64,000 nucleotides of DNA from Liolophura sinensis (GCF_032854445.1 NC_088301.1:20451808-20515807), one strand, 5' to 3'. Positions 12,240-26,400 are shown, counted from the stretch's first letter. A program made the numbers and translations. The notes: a model not told the origin generated them from the sequence alone.

Positions 12240-12510
12240 TGACTACTTGTCTTTACATGAATCCGTCCTCATGTCCTATTTTTGTACGTATTCTTTTTTT
12301 TAATCGGTGGTTTATATTAGACTTCTGGAAATTGACCCTGCGATTATTTACTTACTTTAGTTTTGTCTGTGTTTGTTTGGAGTTTATTACTTGTACCACG
12401 GTGGACATATTTATGCATGGGAAGAAAAAACATCAGGAGTAGCCGAAGTAAAGCACTGGCCTTTGGCACGTACTAGTGATCTGCTCGTTTTAAACATTTA
12501 ACATTAAAAG
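12240..12510 (+). repeat. Third, partial copy of the 5.4-kb duplicated segment
   Basis: Shares accacggtggacatatttat and caggagtagccgaagtaaag with cacggcggacatatttatgt and caggagtgcttgaagttagc at 5517-5575. Confidence 0.6.
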
Positions 12511-13115
12511 GCAGGGTTTTGCTGGTACTTGTTAAATTTCTCACTCGCAACAGTCTAAAAAAAGCCAGTTGTCAGTGCTGTGTTACGACCCAAACTGTCT
12601 GTATTATAAAGAGATGGCTTGTTTGAAATACACGACAGTTTAGCCGCACAAAAAAAGTAACCAAAACCAGCAGTTTTTATTTTACAACAATTTATTAGCT
12701 TTAACAAGAACAGATAACTTTATTTGTAAGACTTTTACAAATACTAAAGTACTTAAGTTTAACAAGAAAGGATAGCAGTATCTATACAAATACTAAAGTA
12801 CTCACATGTACAACGGTGTCAAGTACAAACGGACGCATATACTCTACAATGCTTAAAAGTTGCACAGAGGCAATATTCATAAGAGGGAAAATCCACAGTA
12901 TAACTGAGTGTATGACGAAATATACACAAAATTCCACAGGCAGGGTCCGTCTACTAATAAGCACTGTGTACACAAGAGCACAAATAAATATACAAGTTCA
13001 GACTGAACAAGTGCTCGGTGGAGATAAGATATAACAAAGCCAGAGGCTATAAAGACACCAAAATTCAGCACAAAAGGCCTACTAAAGTAACACACAGCGA
13101 AAGCGTCCAAAACTC

Positions 13116-13755
13116 TCAATAAGTCCCCTTTCTTCTCTGACCTGCTTTCATAGGTCTTATATAGACTACTAAAAGGGTTGCCAACTCTTTGACATTTATC
13201 TGCGCATCCAGCAGTTCCGGATAGTTCAAATGCCAATTACAATACGTCCAGTCGCCACTGGACATACATAGAGCTCCGTAAGACTCATTGCAGGCATCAA
13301 CAAAAATCGGAACAACTTGGCGTGCATTCCAAATCAGCTTACGATTATGACCATGAGTTAAGGTATTTAGCCACCAGAGCAGGTCATCGTGTATGAGCGT
13401 CATCCGAGCTTTGTGATTGGGCCATTTTAAATCAGTAATGATATCATACATTTTTCTAAGATGTGTTCGTCCCCACGTTACGACACTAGTGGGCCCAAAT
13501 CAGCTAACCAGTGAATTTCTCCAGCTGTTTGCGAGTAACGCGATGTTTCATGGGGCCGAAACCAAGGGATCGAATCAGGCATATTAATTTATTAAAAACC
13601 ACCATACATTTTCCTTAGTTTCAGCCGAGATAAAAAAAAATCATCAAGGTAAACAACCCAGCTGTTTCCCTTGTTTAACATCATGCGTTTCGCTGCCTGA
13701 GTAATTCTGTTAAAAATACTAGAGCTTTTTCCCGCTTCGAAAGGGAGCTTATTGT

Positions 13756-13789
<34 letters not shown>

Positions 13790-16700
13790 ATTTTGTTTTC
13801 ATTGTCTGTCCATTTAAGTCCTGTGAATGGGTAATTACTTTCATGAATATTAACTCTGCGATACACAGATTTTAAATCAATTTTCGTCATACACCATTCT
13901 GGTTGAATGCACTCAAATACACTTGCAGTGACTGATATGTACATAGGTCTTTGGCGGCATAGTCATTGACACTACTGTTCTCCGGTCTGCTGCAGTCATG
14001 AATTAATCGCACATTTCCATCGGCCTTTGGTAACGCGTTTAGTGCGCTAATAATTGCCACATGATCCGACATTAAATAATCCCTTTCCTTTAAATCCTTA
14101 TCAATTTGCTTATCTACCAAGTGTTTGTAAACTATAGTGGACTTAGAATTTTTAACTTTAACAGGTTTAGGCTTAGAATTTATACTGTCAATTATTGAAA
14201 AACCTTCTTTGCCATTCAAAACAAAGTCCTTATCTGGGTCAGAGACGAGTTCCTTCTGCCACACCTCAAATGTCTCTCTTAGCAGCCATGAAATAGGGTA
14301 CTCTACATATTTTTTGTCTTAACAGCTGTGTGAGAGAAACGATTGGGTGTTTCAGTATGGTTGAAACCCCTGGTTGTGGTTACCAAACCACAAAAGGTAC
14401 ACATAGGCATAATTACACACTCGTAATGAAGAGCCGTTCCGACAACTGAATTTTTCACACACTGGTTTCCCGGAATGCGGATCATATTTTGACCTTGACA
14501 CTTTGTTTGGGTTTCATTGATTATTCATCTTCACTTTTTCTGGTCGTGATCGTAGGCAAGCTTGCATTAGAAATGGTTCATCTGAATTCAACGAGAAGCC
14601 TTCAACAAAGTGCTGGTGTCTAAACTGCTGATCAAAGTTAAGTACCGACACCCAATCTAATGTCTGGCCGAAGACGGCAATTTTAGCCATATAATCCAAA
14701 TACTGCACCACTGCCTCTGGTGGGCATTTAGAATCCTTTAGAATCATTGTCTTGAGGAGTTTTGAAGCGCCTTCAAAATATTGGCATTGGCTCAGCTTAT
14801 TACAAGGAATTCTTGAGTTATTTACTTTCACTTGCAAGGGTCCAACGGCATATGTGTCCTCCTGACCACACAAAGGGGATGCAGACACAAAGTCACGCAC
14901 TTCACCGAGAGCACCTGGTTTGAGTTATTGTGCATACTAATTTGATGTAGACAGTCACACATACCTTGTCCCGTGGTATTGACTGGTAAGTTGTTGAAGA
15001 CAGGTTCCCTGGCACTTGGACGCTGCTGTTGTTCTGGGATAAATTGCCTGCACAAATTCGTCAACTAAGACAGAACCAAAGACATGTGCGGGAATTCTGT
15101 CCGTATTAATTCAGGCGTCAACATGGCCAAAAGTCGCCCTGACTTGAAACCCTTATCAAGGAGGCCAGACATTGTTAGCGCGGTAAGCTCATATTTCCGC
15201 CGCCAGTTGTCTAGCACACTTAGTGAGATGTCGACCCGCGGTCGGTCCGTGTCTCCAGCAGGTCGCATGGTGTTACCGCTTTATAAATCCGGCATGCCAC
15301 TAACATAAAGTCAGGCGACACACCCAATATGTCACAGCAAAGGACATAAAGACAGCACTAGCACGTGCAACTACATCGGTCATTTCCGTGATCCTCGTCA
15401 ATTTTGGCACTATATATACATGTAAGTACTCCATATTCGTTTCATTTTATTCATTTGGTTGGTGTTTTACGCCGTACTCAAGAATATTTCACTTATACGA
15501 TGGCTGCAAGCATTATGGTGGGAGAAACCGGGCAGAGCCCGGGGGAAACCCACGACCATCCGCAATTTGTTGGGAGACCACTCTATATTCGTTATTTTAA
15601 GGACACAGCTCTCGCACCCACACCGCATGAAAGTAAGAATGTATTTTTTGAGTGGAGGCTAAGACGTCATTCGCAGGTACCTTGTGGTGGTGGGAACGGT
15701 TGAGAGGGGTGTCGGTCGTCGAATGAACTAATTGGGAGAATTCAATTTGACGTAAATTCATCTTGCAGTCACAGCGTATATATGTGCAGATTCCTTGGCT
15801 TACGTCCATTGCTGCAAATGTATATTTAAAAATCAATATGTATGGCAGTTGCCATGAGTGAAGACATATTTTAGAGTTAAAGTTATATACGCAAATCTAG
15901 CACCTATGATTCAGAATTTGGCCATAACATGGGCAGTTTTACTAGTTTTGGGGAAAAATCGATATAAATCTAATAATTTATGCAATGCTAAACTAATTTT
16001 TGTATTCAAATAATTGTGAATACAGTCCCATTTACTGGAGAACACAAAACATGCTATGTGCATATCCGGCATCACTGTTGATCATGAAAGTGCACTGAGA
16101 GCTATGTCAGTCTTTCGTCATGTACATGCAACAGACAAAGTAGGTATTGTCAGAGCACGTGGACACAACTGCAGCTGTATAGACATATTGTTCAATTACC
16201 CTCCAGTTTGGTGTGTCAAACTCTGGAATAATCCTCACAAACGGTAAGCCTTTAATGTACTGCAACTTCTGTCTGTTCTGATCGTTGCGGAACATCATAC
16301 GGGGTTTGGATGATAGTTCAGAGCGAAGCTGGGCCACAGTTGGAGATGGATTAAGTAGAATACTGTGCCCATTTTTCCGTGCATGTTTACGGGCTGCAGA
16401 TAGGACACAGTTACGCTCTACTAGTTGCATGAAACGTATCATTATATTTTCAGCCCATCTGAGCCAGCCTTGGACAACAATAAAACTGGCTTCGGGTGAC
16501 GTAAGTGTGCTCTCTAGCCCGTTAATTTGCTCAACTATAGCGTTCCATTTTCTGCCCCACCTGCCCAGCTTTAATTTTTCACCCGACTATCTCGTTAGAG
16601 CATTTTGTAATGCAGGGATATCTAGTATCAGTCATCGGAACTCGCATACATATAGTGATAGTCCATGAAATGGGTGACGTCGGCCTTGTCGTTTTTTCAC

Positions 16701-17000
16701 GACAGTGACTTTCAGAACCGGATTAGATGTCGGCTGAGGACATATTACACACACTAACGAAACACTTAGAGATATTAGAAATATCAGACACTCCTGTCAT
16801 TTCTATCAAACGCTCTTTACTTGCCGTAGAGGTGACTGCCTCCGGTGTTGTTATTGCAGTAGCGTCTTTGTTCTGAGAGTTGTCTACAGTCCAAAAATAG
16901 TGCTCCGGATCAGGAAGGATACGATTGTATCTGAAGACAAAGGTCAGCCCTACAGCTCGCTCCGCCGTTATTTTACCCCACTACTCAACTCTCCATAAAT
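13116..17000 (-). mobile_element. Decayed DIRS-like retroelement
   Basis: Minus-strand coding remains run in retroelement order with many frame breaks. About 17000-16107: coherent but unrecognised N-terminal coding (RYNRILPDPEHYFWTVDN, MQLVERNCVLSAARKHARKN). 15268-15065: small frame. 14900-14514: gag-like region (YLDYMAKIAVFGQTLDWVSV, FDQQFRHQHFVEGF). 14264-13887: RT entry (KADGNVRLIHDCSRP, SSVNDYA). About 13890-13800: KIDLKSVYRRVNIHESNYPF. 13654-13640: VYLDD, the catalytic RT motif. 13451-13116: RNase H-like WNARQVVPIFVDACNESYGA and INVKELATLL. This set is typical of DIRS-type elements. No tyrosine recombinase was identified, so the superfamily is likely rather than proven. A TA microsatellite (13760-13786) interrupts the RT. 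Confidence 0.75.
15455..15585 (-). mobile_element. SINE family A, 5'-truncated
   Basis: Tail and central part present (ggtgttttacgccgtactca through cccacgaccatccgcaattt); the tRNA head is absent. Confidence 0.88.
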
Positions 17001-17020
17001 TAAACTTCGCAGACCACATG

Positions 17021-17345
17021 ATGACCCTGTCTGTGTCCTAGTGGTTAAAGCGTCAAGCTCAAATTCGGAAGGCCTGAGATTAAGCCTAAATCTGGTCGTA
17101 CCAAAGACTTTAAAATGGTACCTGCTGCTGCTCAGTACTCAGAGCTTAGAGTAAGGAACGAGAACTGGTTGGCATGGTGTCAGTAATAGCGTGACTGGGT
17201 GAGGTGTCATGTCTGGTGTCTTGAGCATGATATCACACAGGCGGCAACACTTTGGCGGTAATCATCCTGCTACAAGAAGACACAGTATATGTACATAAAC
17301 TAGAGGGCTCTTCGTCGTCATGTGACGCTAAAACACACGCATAGC
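17021..17345 (+). mobile_element. SINE family B, near full length
   Basis: tRNA-like head (tcctagtggttaaagcgtca; box B-like ggcctgagattaagcc), then ctgggtgaggtgtcatgtct, gcggcaacactttggcggta, gctacaagaagacacagtat and an ending gtgacgctaaaac. The same landmarks recur in order at four other places in the window. Confidence 0.8.
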
Positions 17346-18019
17346 ATAATTATGATGTACACACCACAAAGTCACGTTTGTCAAGATCGTTTATTCAATA
17401 AATGACAGTAGAACCTAACTATACATTTATTGTGTTGTCTCTGACAAATTTTAACACGTACTTATATGTGATTTAAACCACTTTAAAATGTCATTTAACT
17501 AGAACACACACTAATCCATTAGACAGGTATACTGTTGCTGTTTACGTAATCAAAACCATGACAAAGCAATTAAGGTATACGCACATGCTGTCTGTCATTA
17601 CAAAACTCGAAATATGTATACCTTTGGATAAAGGTGAATAACACAAGACAAAGTTGAATAACATTGAATAAATAGGAATACATTGTACACACGCAAGTTA
17701 CATCCCGAGAGTGCATACATTCTTCAGTGATCACATAAACTTCACCAATCGGATTCCGTCTTTTAAACATCGATGGCAATGGAATCCCATAATGTTGATA
17801 GTGGCATCTGCACGTTACCTATATCATCTCGACAGAACAAGCTGGAAATGATGGAGACAGAGTCATGAAGTACAATGAAACAGGATCTTAATTCTTCAAA
17901 CCGATATTGAGAACTTAGTATATAAGCAGATTATTCAAATTCGTGTGTCGCCCGTGTGATCAGGCACAAAAAATCATCCAACACATTGTAACTGTAGTTA
18001 GATTTTTACCAAATGCCAC

Positions 18020-19740
18020 TCTTGAAGGTAAAACATTACACCCATGTTTTGTGGCGATTTCTGCCACAATTTTCTATGAACTGTTATCGTTTAATAAAGC
18101 ATACCTTTGATTTCTTTCGAGCATCAGTCTTTTCTGTCAAACACATATTTATTCTGTCACACACCTTTACTCTCTGTTTGCTCACCTGTTATTTCTGTCA
18201 AACGGATTTCTGTCCAAACACTTTCATTTTCTTACAAAAGGGGTTTTGTCAACCACACTTTTTCTGTCAGCAACCTTTCGTTTCCGGTAAATTTCCAAAG
18301 TTTCTTCCATGGATTTCTGCCAAATACCATTGCTTCTTGTCAAACGCAACTGCTTCTGCCACGAATTTCTGTCAATTACCACTGCTTCTTGTCAAACATA
18401 ACTACCTCTACAACGCTTTTTTTGTAATTACCACTGCGTCTCGTCAAACAGAACTGCTTCTACCCTAGATTTCTGTCAGTATCACCGCTTTTTGTCAAAC
18501 ATAAATGCTTCTACCACGGATTTCTGTCAAACAGCACTGCCTCATGTCAAACACAAGTGCTTCTACCACGGAATTTTGTCTATTACCACTGGTTCTTGAT
18601 TAAAAAAAAAATCTGCTTCCAGCATTGATTTCTGTCAAATGCCGCTGTTTATTGTCAAACATAACAGCTTCTACATCGGATTTTTGTAATTCCCAATGCA
18701 CCATAATTTTTTGGTAATTACTAATGCTTCCTGTCAAACATGTCTGCTCCTGCCATGGATTTCTGTTAAATACCACTGGTTCTTGTCAGACATAGCTGCT
18801 GCTAACACAGAGTTTTGTTAATTACCACTGCACCATGGATTTTTTTTCTAATTATCGGTATTGTCAAACACAGCTGTTTCCAGCACGGATTTTTGTTAAT
18901 TATCACTGCTTCATGTCAAACACAGCTGCTTCTACGACGGAGTTTTGTTACATACCACCGTTTTGAATGAAACATAAAGGCTTCTACCAGGGAGCTTTGT
19001 TAATTATCACTGCTTCTTGAGTAAACACTACTGCTTCTATTGCGGATTTATTTTCTAATTACCACTGCTTCTTGTCAGACACAAGTGCTTCTACCACTGA
19101 GTTTTGTTAATTACCACTGCTTCTATTGCGGATTTATTTTCTAATTACCACTGCTTCTTGTCACACACAACTGCTTCTACCACGGAGTGTTGTTAATTAC
19201 CACTGCTTCTATTGCGGATTTATTTTCTAATTACCACTGCTTCTTGTAACACACAACTGCTTCTACCACGGAGTTTTGTTAATTACCACAGCTTCTATTG
19301 CGGAGTTATTTTCTAATTACCACTGCTTCTTGTCACACACAACTGCTTCTACCACGGAGTGTTGTTAATTACCACTGCTTCTATTGCGGATTTATTTTCT
19401 TAATACCACTGCTTCTTGTCACACACAACTGCTTCTACCACGGAGTTCTGTTAATTACCACTGCTTCTATTGCGGATTTATTTTCTTAATACCACTGCTT
19501 CTTGTCACACACAACTGCTTCTACCACGGAGTTCTGTTAATTACCACTGCTTCTATTGCGGATTTATTCTCTAATTACCACTGCTTTTTGTCAAAATAAC
19601 TGATTCCGTCACGGCATTTTGTTAATTACCACAGAGTCTTGGCAAACACTGATACTTCTACCGCGGATTTTTTTTCTAGTTACCGCTGCTTCTTGTCACA
19701 CACAACTGCTTCTACCACAGAGTTTTATTACTGATCAATC
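18020..19740. repeat. Tandem array, sharpening into an 86-bp unit at 19039-19640
   Basis: Built from variants of accactgcttcttgtcaaac and aactgcttctaccacgga. From 19039 the motif attgcggatttattttc recurs exactly every 86 bases (19039, 19125, 19211, 19297, 19383, 19469, 19555). To the left the units are older and irregular, as though the right part was homogenised recently. Confidence 0.93.
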
Positions 19741-20149
19741 CACTTTTCCCGTTAATCTCCCGTTAAAATATGACAATAGTCTATGAACTACCAGTGCTCA
19801 GTTAATTAAAACAGTTGTCTGTTAATTACCAAGACTGTATGTGAAATACAAGTTGATAATTTCTCTCTCTCTCCACTGTTTTTTTATAATTATCAGGACT
19901 CTCTGTCCAGTATTACTGTTTTTTGTTAATTACTACTGCCCTTCAGCCATTTCTGTTTTCTCAAAGACCTCTGCCATCAGTCATTTGCCCCTGTTTATAG
20001 CGCGTTTATGTCTAAAGCCAGGATATCTTGTCGGACATCAACATTTTACTACAAACACTAACGTTTTCTGTGAAACGACTCTCACTCTTTGTTTTCAAAC
20101 GCCACCAAGCGTATCTACACTTATCAAAACCTAACACTATGTCATGATT

Positions 20150-20270
20150 TATTACACTACCCAATATATCATGCTTTACTATTACCAACAAGTGGAAATG
20201 ATGTATGGTAATACTACCCAATATATCATTCTTTACTATTACCAACAAGTGGAAATGATGTATGGTAATT
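20150..20270. repeat. 61-bp perfect tandem duplication next to deaminase exon 4
   Basis: Contains actacccaatatatcat, then ctttactattaccaacaagt and ggaaatgatgtatggtaat, twice in succession, just downstream of the exon on the minus strand. Confidence 0.85.
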
Positions 20271-20291
20271 CTTGAATAGGAAAACCTTTAC

Positions 20292-20496
20292 CTGTGTGGA
20301 ATACCGCTCTGGCCCAGCTTTTCCTTAGCATCTCTGTGCTGGTCCGAGTTTGTAACCTTCATGTAGAAAACCTCTGATATACGATGTCTGATAATCAGAT
20401 CAGCACATTTTGGGCACGGGTTGAGGGTGATAAATATTTTGCACCCTTCCAGGCTGGCTGTTCTATTGCGGATTGCATGATCTTCGGCATGAAGAC
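20292..20496 (-). CDS. Deaminase exon 4: zinc-binding catalytic exon
   Basis: Acceptor tatgtttcag, donor GTAAAG, 205 nt, phase 1 in, phase 2 out. It encodes LHAEDHAIRNRTASLEGCKI, FITLNPCPKCADLIIRHR, ISEVFYMKV and TNSDQHRDAKEKLGQSGIPH. H-A-E supplies a zinc ligand and the proton-shuttling glutamate; P-C-x-x-C supplies the other two zinc ligands. All catalytic residues are intact. Further 3' exons are expected but not confidently located. Confidence 0.88.
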
Positions 20497-23400
20497 CTGA
20501 AACATAAAAACCCGATGAATGCTGAAGAAAATAATTAATTTATTAGATTGCTATTTTATTTAGTTATATCATGGGTGTTCTGTAGGAGTCAGGAACAAAG
20601 CAACTGTGAGGGAGAATCACACACGACAATCGTGTATTATATAGAGGCTTGCATGGTGTAGAGAGGCGTGCATGGCACAGAGAGGCGTGCATGGTGCAGA
20701 GAGGCGTGCATAGTATACGAGGCGTGCATGGTACAGAAAGGTGTGCATGATGCAGAGAGGTGAGCATGGTACATAGAGGAGTGCATGGTGTAGAGAGGCC
20801 TGCATTGTACAGAGAGGCGTGCATGGTGCAGTGTGGCGTGCATGGTACAGAAAAGTTTGCATGGTGCAGAGAGGCGTACATTGTGCAGAGAGGCGTACAT
20901 GGTGCTTTCAGGCCTGCATGGTAAAGAGTCGTGTACGGTGCAGAAGGGCGTGCATGGTGCAGAGAGGCGTGCATTGCACACGAGGCGTGCATGGTACATG
21001 AGTCGTGCATGGTACATAGAGGCGTGCATAGTACAGAGAGGCATGCATAGTACAGACAGGCGTGCATGGTGCAGTGTGGCGTGCATGGTGCAGAAAAGTA
21101 TGCATGGTACAGAGAGGCTTGCATGGTGCAGAGGTGGGCGTGCATGGTGAAGAGAGGGGTGCATGGTACAGAGAGTCGCACATGGTACACGAGGCGTGCA
21201 TAGTACATAGAGGCGTGCATGGTGCAGTGAGGTGTGGATAGTACAGAGAGGTATGCATGGTATAGAGAGGCGTGGGTGGTGCAGAGAGGCGCACATGGTG
21301 CATTCAGGCCTGCATGGTGCAGTAAGACGTGCATGAAACATTGATGCCTGCATGGTGCGGAGAGAGGTGCATTGAGCAGAGAGTCGGGCATGGTACAGAG
21401 GGGCGTGCGTGGTATAGAGAGGCGTGGGTGGTGCAGAGAGGCGTACATGGTCCTTTCAGGCCTACGTGGTGCAATAAGACGTGCATAAAGCATTCAGACG
21501 TGCATGGTGCAGAGAGGCGTGCATGGTATAGAGAGGCGTGTATGGCACAGAGAAGCGTGCATGGTACAGAGAGGCAAATGAGACATGCACTGTACAGTAC
21601 TTGGCGATCCTAACAATATACACTACGCGTAACATGCGCCCATTCTGCAAGCATCTTGATCGGATGTGGGACGGATTCTACAGATGATGTAAGTTCTCTC
21701 CAAAATCTGTGCTAATATTATTTATTTATCTCATTGGTATTTTACGCAGTACTCAAGAATATTTCACTTATACGACGGCGGCCAGCAATATGGTGGGAGG
21801 AAACCGGCAGAGCTCGGCGAAAACCCACAACCATCCGCAGGTGGATGACAGACCTTCCCACGCACGGCCGGAGAGGAAGCCAGCATAAGCTGGACTTGAA
21901 CTTACAGCGACCGCATTGGTGAGAGACTCCTGGGTCATTACGCTCGCTAGCGCGCTAACCAAATGAGCCACGGAGGCCCCTACTGATATTATAAATTAGC
22001 CATTCGTGGTACATTATATTCGCCATCCATGTTACATTATCATGAGTAAGTTCTGTTATAACTATGCATTATAATTGGCACTTAAATTTACTTACTCAAA
22101 AAATTTTGCACTGAAGAAAATCGTGTAGTGTGCATGTAGGTTATGGTTTTGCATTTACCGAATAATTGCGGAAACAGTCAAAACTCGATCTGCGTATTAT
22201 CATGATTATGTGTGAATTGGTAACCTCACCGGGAGCTAGACCGTCTGTGAATACTTTTTTGTTATTCCGAGAAAACAAACAAGGTTCGTGTCGAACAACG
22301 CGGCATTTATTATAAATTAGATGAGGTTATGTGTGAATGTTAGTGCATGTCGTAAAACCCTGTGCTGATGATAGTCGCATCTTCCGCCCATCCTCCGCTC
22401 ATCCTACGCCGATGGTACACCCATCTTGGCTGTATGATCTGCGTATGATGTGAACATCTTGCTGTGATATTACGCCCTGCCTTCGCGGATACTCCGACCC
22501 ACATCCGTGCCAGATATATCGGTAAGATCGAGCAGTACTGTGCAATGAGGCGTATATCGTACAGTGAGGCGTCTATGGTACAGTAAGGCGTACATGGCAC
22601 AGTGAAGGCATGATACAGTACGCAGCACCGTGCGTACATGATAAAATGTGACGGGTATTGTACCACGAGGCGTGCACTGTAAAACGAGTCGTGCATGGTA
22701 CAACGAGGTGTGCATGGTACTGTAATAGTAACACGTGCGTGGTTTGTTGAGACGTGCGTAGTGCATTGAGCACAGTACAGTGAGGCGTCCACCGCACAAT
22801 GAGGTGTCCATGATACAGTGAGGCGCGGATGGCGTAATGAGATGTGGACGGTGCCGTGAGACGTGCATGGTACGGTAAGGCGGCCATATTACAGTGAGAC
22901 ATGGTACAGTTAGGCGTACGTGGTAAAGTAAGGTGTACATGGTACAGATAGGCGTGCATGGTACAGATAAGCGTACATGACACAGTGAGACGTGGATGGT
23001 ACAGTTAGGTGTGCATGGTAAAGTGAGGTGTACATGGTACAGATAGACGTGCATGGTATGGATAGGCGTACATGGTACAGATAGGCGTGCATAGTACAGA
23101 TAGACCTACATGACACAGTGAGACATAGATGGTACAATGAGGTGTCCATATTACAGTGAGGAAAACATGATACAGCAAGGCGCACGTGGTTCATTGTGAG
23201 AATGAAACATCAAGTCTGTGGTTACCGTATCTGCCTTCTTTTCTCAAATTAATGGTACACTCTTCGCATGTACACGACCTGCCCGACTGCTTTGAGAAAC
23301 TCCTAGTCGATAATGCTATACCATTAGTTTTGCCATCCCTCGTATTCTTACCTGTCCATATGTCGTTGTAGCCAACACCCACGATCTGGTTTTGCTCGTT

Positions 23401-26400
23401 TACAATACAAGCTCCAACCTGTAAAAAGCAACGATGTATACTTAACAGTGAACACAGGAACTGTTCAGATTCAATTTGAAACAACAGAAACATGACACAG
23501 TGCTATTTCTTTAGGCCTACGTTCCGTGATTAATATACCTGTTGACTCATCTGATATTTATGTTTCTATGCCTCACTACTTCATGTAGAGTGTTACCATA
23601 TGCATTCTGTTGAAACCAGAGCATATTGTGCAGAAACGAGCAGACTTCACTCACCGGTGTCCGATTTATTAGACAAGGTGCCATCCTCATAAATACGCGG
23701 CGGTTCAGATCTACATTAGAGTTTTGAATCGACATTTTACACAGTTTTGTTAATATATTTAGCGACAACAAATGCATTCTTTTTGTGAACATCTTTAATA
23801 TGGAATCTTGCCTTTTTGTCAAAGCGTATCTGTTGTATCGAATAGGAAGGATAACACAGGCCTATAACAGTGCCCAAATTTAACACATTTTGTCATGGTT
23901 ACACGTACTAGTGGACAAGAGTTGTATACAACAGGTATGTGAGAATAATTTGTTTCACAATGTTTACTCTTTTAACACACGAATATTTATTTTTACTTTT
24001 TTTGATTGGTATTTTACGTCATATTCAAGAATATTTCACTTATACGACAACGGCCAGCATTGTGGTGGGCAGAAACAAGGTAGTCTTGAACTCGCAGCGA
24101 CAGCATTGGTGACAGGCTACTACATGGTTGCGAGACCCTATAAATATACAATCAGTACACCTACATGTATAGATACAAACCACACCTTTGTGTTTGGAGC
24201 TCTGCTGCAACTTGAAAACAGACGAGCGACAGTCATAAAGTAAGGTTTCAATTCTGAAAAAGACGTCAAATAAAATGTAGAATACATATGTTCCATCAGC
24301 ATTTAAAAATGGCATGTCTCATACCATTCACGTCGATGCTTTGCGGTTATCAAACCCTAAAGGTCCTTTCACCCTGTACACTCACACAGTTGTAATCTTT
24401 GTACCGCAAAGAAACCACTCAATGAGCTAAAACAAAGGTTCCTTCACCCTAAATACTCACACAGTTGAAAATCTTGTACTGTAGAGTAACCACTCAGTAT
24501 ACTGAACACAAAGGTCCCTTCACCCGAAATACTCACACAGTTGTAAAGCTCCTACTGTAAATAACCACTCAGTATACTGAACACAAACGTCCCTTCAACC
24601 TCAATACCCACACAGTTGTAGAGGTTGTACTGTAGAGTAACCACTCAGTATACTGAACACAAAGGTCCCTTCACCCTCAATACCCACACAGTTGTAGAGG
24701 TTGTACTGTAGAGTAACCATTCAGTATACTAAACCCAAAAATCCCTTTACCCTAAATACACACACAGTTGTAAATCTTGTACTGTGGGTTAACCCCTCAG
24801 TATACTGAACACAATGGTCATTTCACTTTGAACACTTACACAGTTGTAAAGCTTGTACTGTAGAGTAACCACTCAGTATACTTAACACAATGGTCCCTTC
24901 ATCCTAAATACTCACACAGTTATAAATCTTGTACTGTAGAGTAACCACTCAGTATACTGAACACAAATGTCCCTTCACCCCAATATACTTACACAGTTGT
25001 AAAGCTTTATTGCAGGGTATCCACTCAGTGTACTGAACACAATGGTCCCTTCACCCGAAATACCCGCACAGTTGTAAAGCTTGTACTGTAGAGTAACCAC
25101 TCAGTATACTGAACACAAAGGTCCCTTCACCCTAAATACTCACATAGTTGTAAAGCTTGTACTGCAGAGTAACCACGAAGTACACTGAACACAATGGTCC
25201 CTTCATCCTAAATACTCACACAGTTATAAATCTTGTACTGTAGAGTAACCACTCACTGTACTGAACACAAATGTCCCTTCACCCCAATATACTTACACAG
25301 TTGTAAAGCTTTATTGCAGGGTATCCACTCAGTGTACTGAACACAATGGTCCCTTCACCCTAAATACCCACACAGTGGTAAAGCTTGTACTGTAGAGTAA
25401 CCGCTCAGTATACTGAACACAAAGGTCCCTTCACCCAAAATACTCACACAGTCGTAAAGCTTGTACTGTAAAGTAACCACTCAGTATAATGAACACAAAG
25501 TCCCTTCACCCTAAATACTCACACAGCTGTAAAGCTTGTACTGTAGAGTAACCGCTCAGTGTACTGAACACAATGGTCCCTTCACCCTAAATACTCACAC
25601 AGTGGTAAATCTTGTACTGTAGAGTAACCACTCAGTAAACTGAACATAAAGGTCCCTTCACCCTAAATACTCACACAGTTGTAAAGCTTGTACTGCAGAG
25701 TAACCACTAAGTGTACTGAACACAATGGTCCCTTCACCCTCAATACCCACACAGTTGTAAAGCTTGTACTGTAGAGTAACCACGAAGTATACTGAATACA
25801 AAGGTTCCTTCACCCAAAATACTTACACAGTTGTAAATCTTGTACTGTAGAGTAAGCACTCAGCATACTGAACACAAAGGTCCCTTCACCCCCAAATACC
25901 CACACAGCTGTAAATCTTGTACTGCAGAGTAACCACTCAGTATACTGAACACAAAGGTCCTTTCACACCAAATACCCACACAGTTTTAAAGCTTGTACTG
26001 TAGAGTAACCGCTCAGTATACTGAACACAAAGGTTCCTTCACCCAAAATACTTACACAGTTGTAAATCTTGTAATGTAGAGTAACCACTCAGCATACTGA
26101 ACACAAAGGTCCCTTTACCCCCAAATACCCACACAGCTGTAAATCTTGTACTGCAGAGAAACCAATCAGTGTACTGAACACAAAGGTTCCTCCACCCTAA
26201 ATACTCACACAGTTGTAAAACTTGTACTGTAGAGTAACCACTTAGTATACTGAACACAAATGTCCGTTTACCCGAAATACCCATACAGTTGTAAAGCTTG
26301 TACTGTAAAGTAACCACTCAGTATCCTGAACACAAAGGTCCCTTCACTTTAAATACCCGCACAGTTATAAAGCTTGTACTGCAGAGTAACCAGTCAGTAT

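Noticed and set aside
17570-17806. Terminal deaminase exon on the minus strand
   Set aside because: The acceptor phase fits exon 4 and the frame is open, but the polypyrimidine tract is poor and the peptide does not resemble a deaminase C-terminus; kept only as a possibility in the gene entry.
18013-18468. 151-codon + strand frame rich in Phe, Cys and Leu
   Set aside because: Lies in the degenerate tandem repeat; no domain and no conserved start.
20564-21493. 309-codon minus-strand open frame and several overlapping long frames
   Set aside because: They run along the 19-bp minisatellite; the His/Cys/Pro/Met-rich sequence is just the repeat read through rotating frames.
22340-23194. Long minus-strand frames of similar composition
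   Set aside because: Same cause: second 19-bp array.
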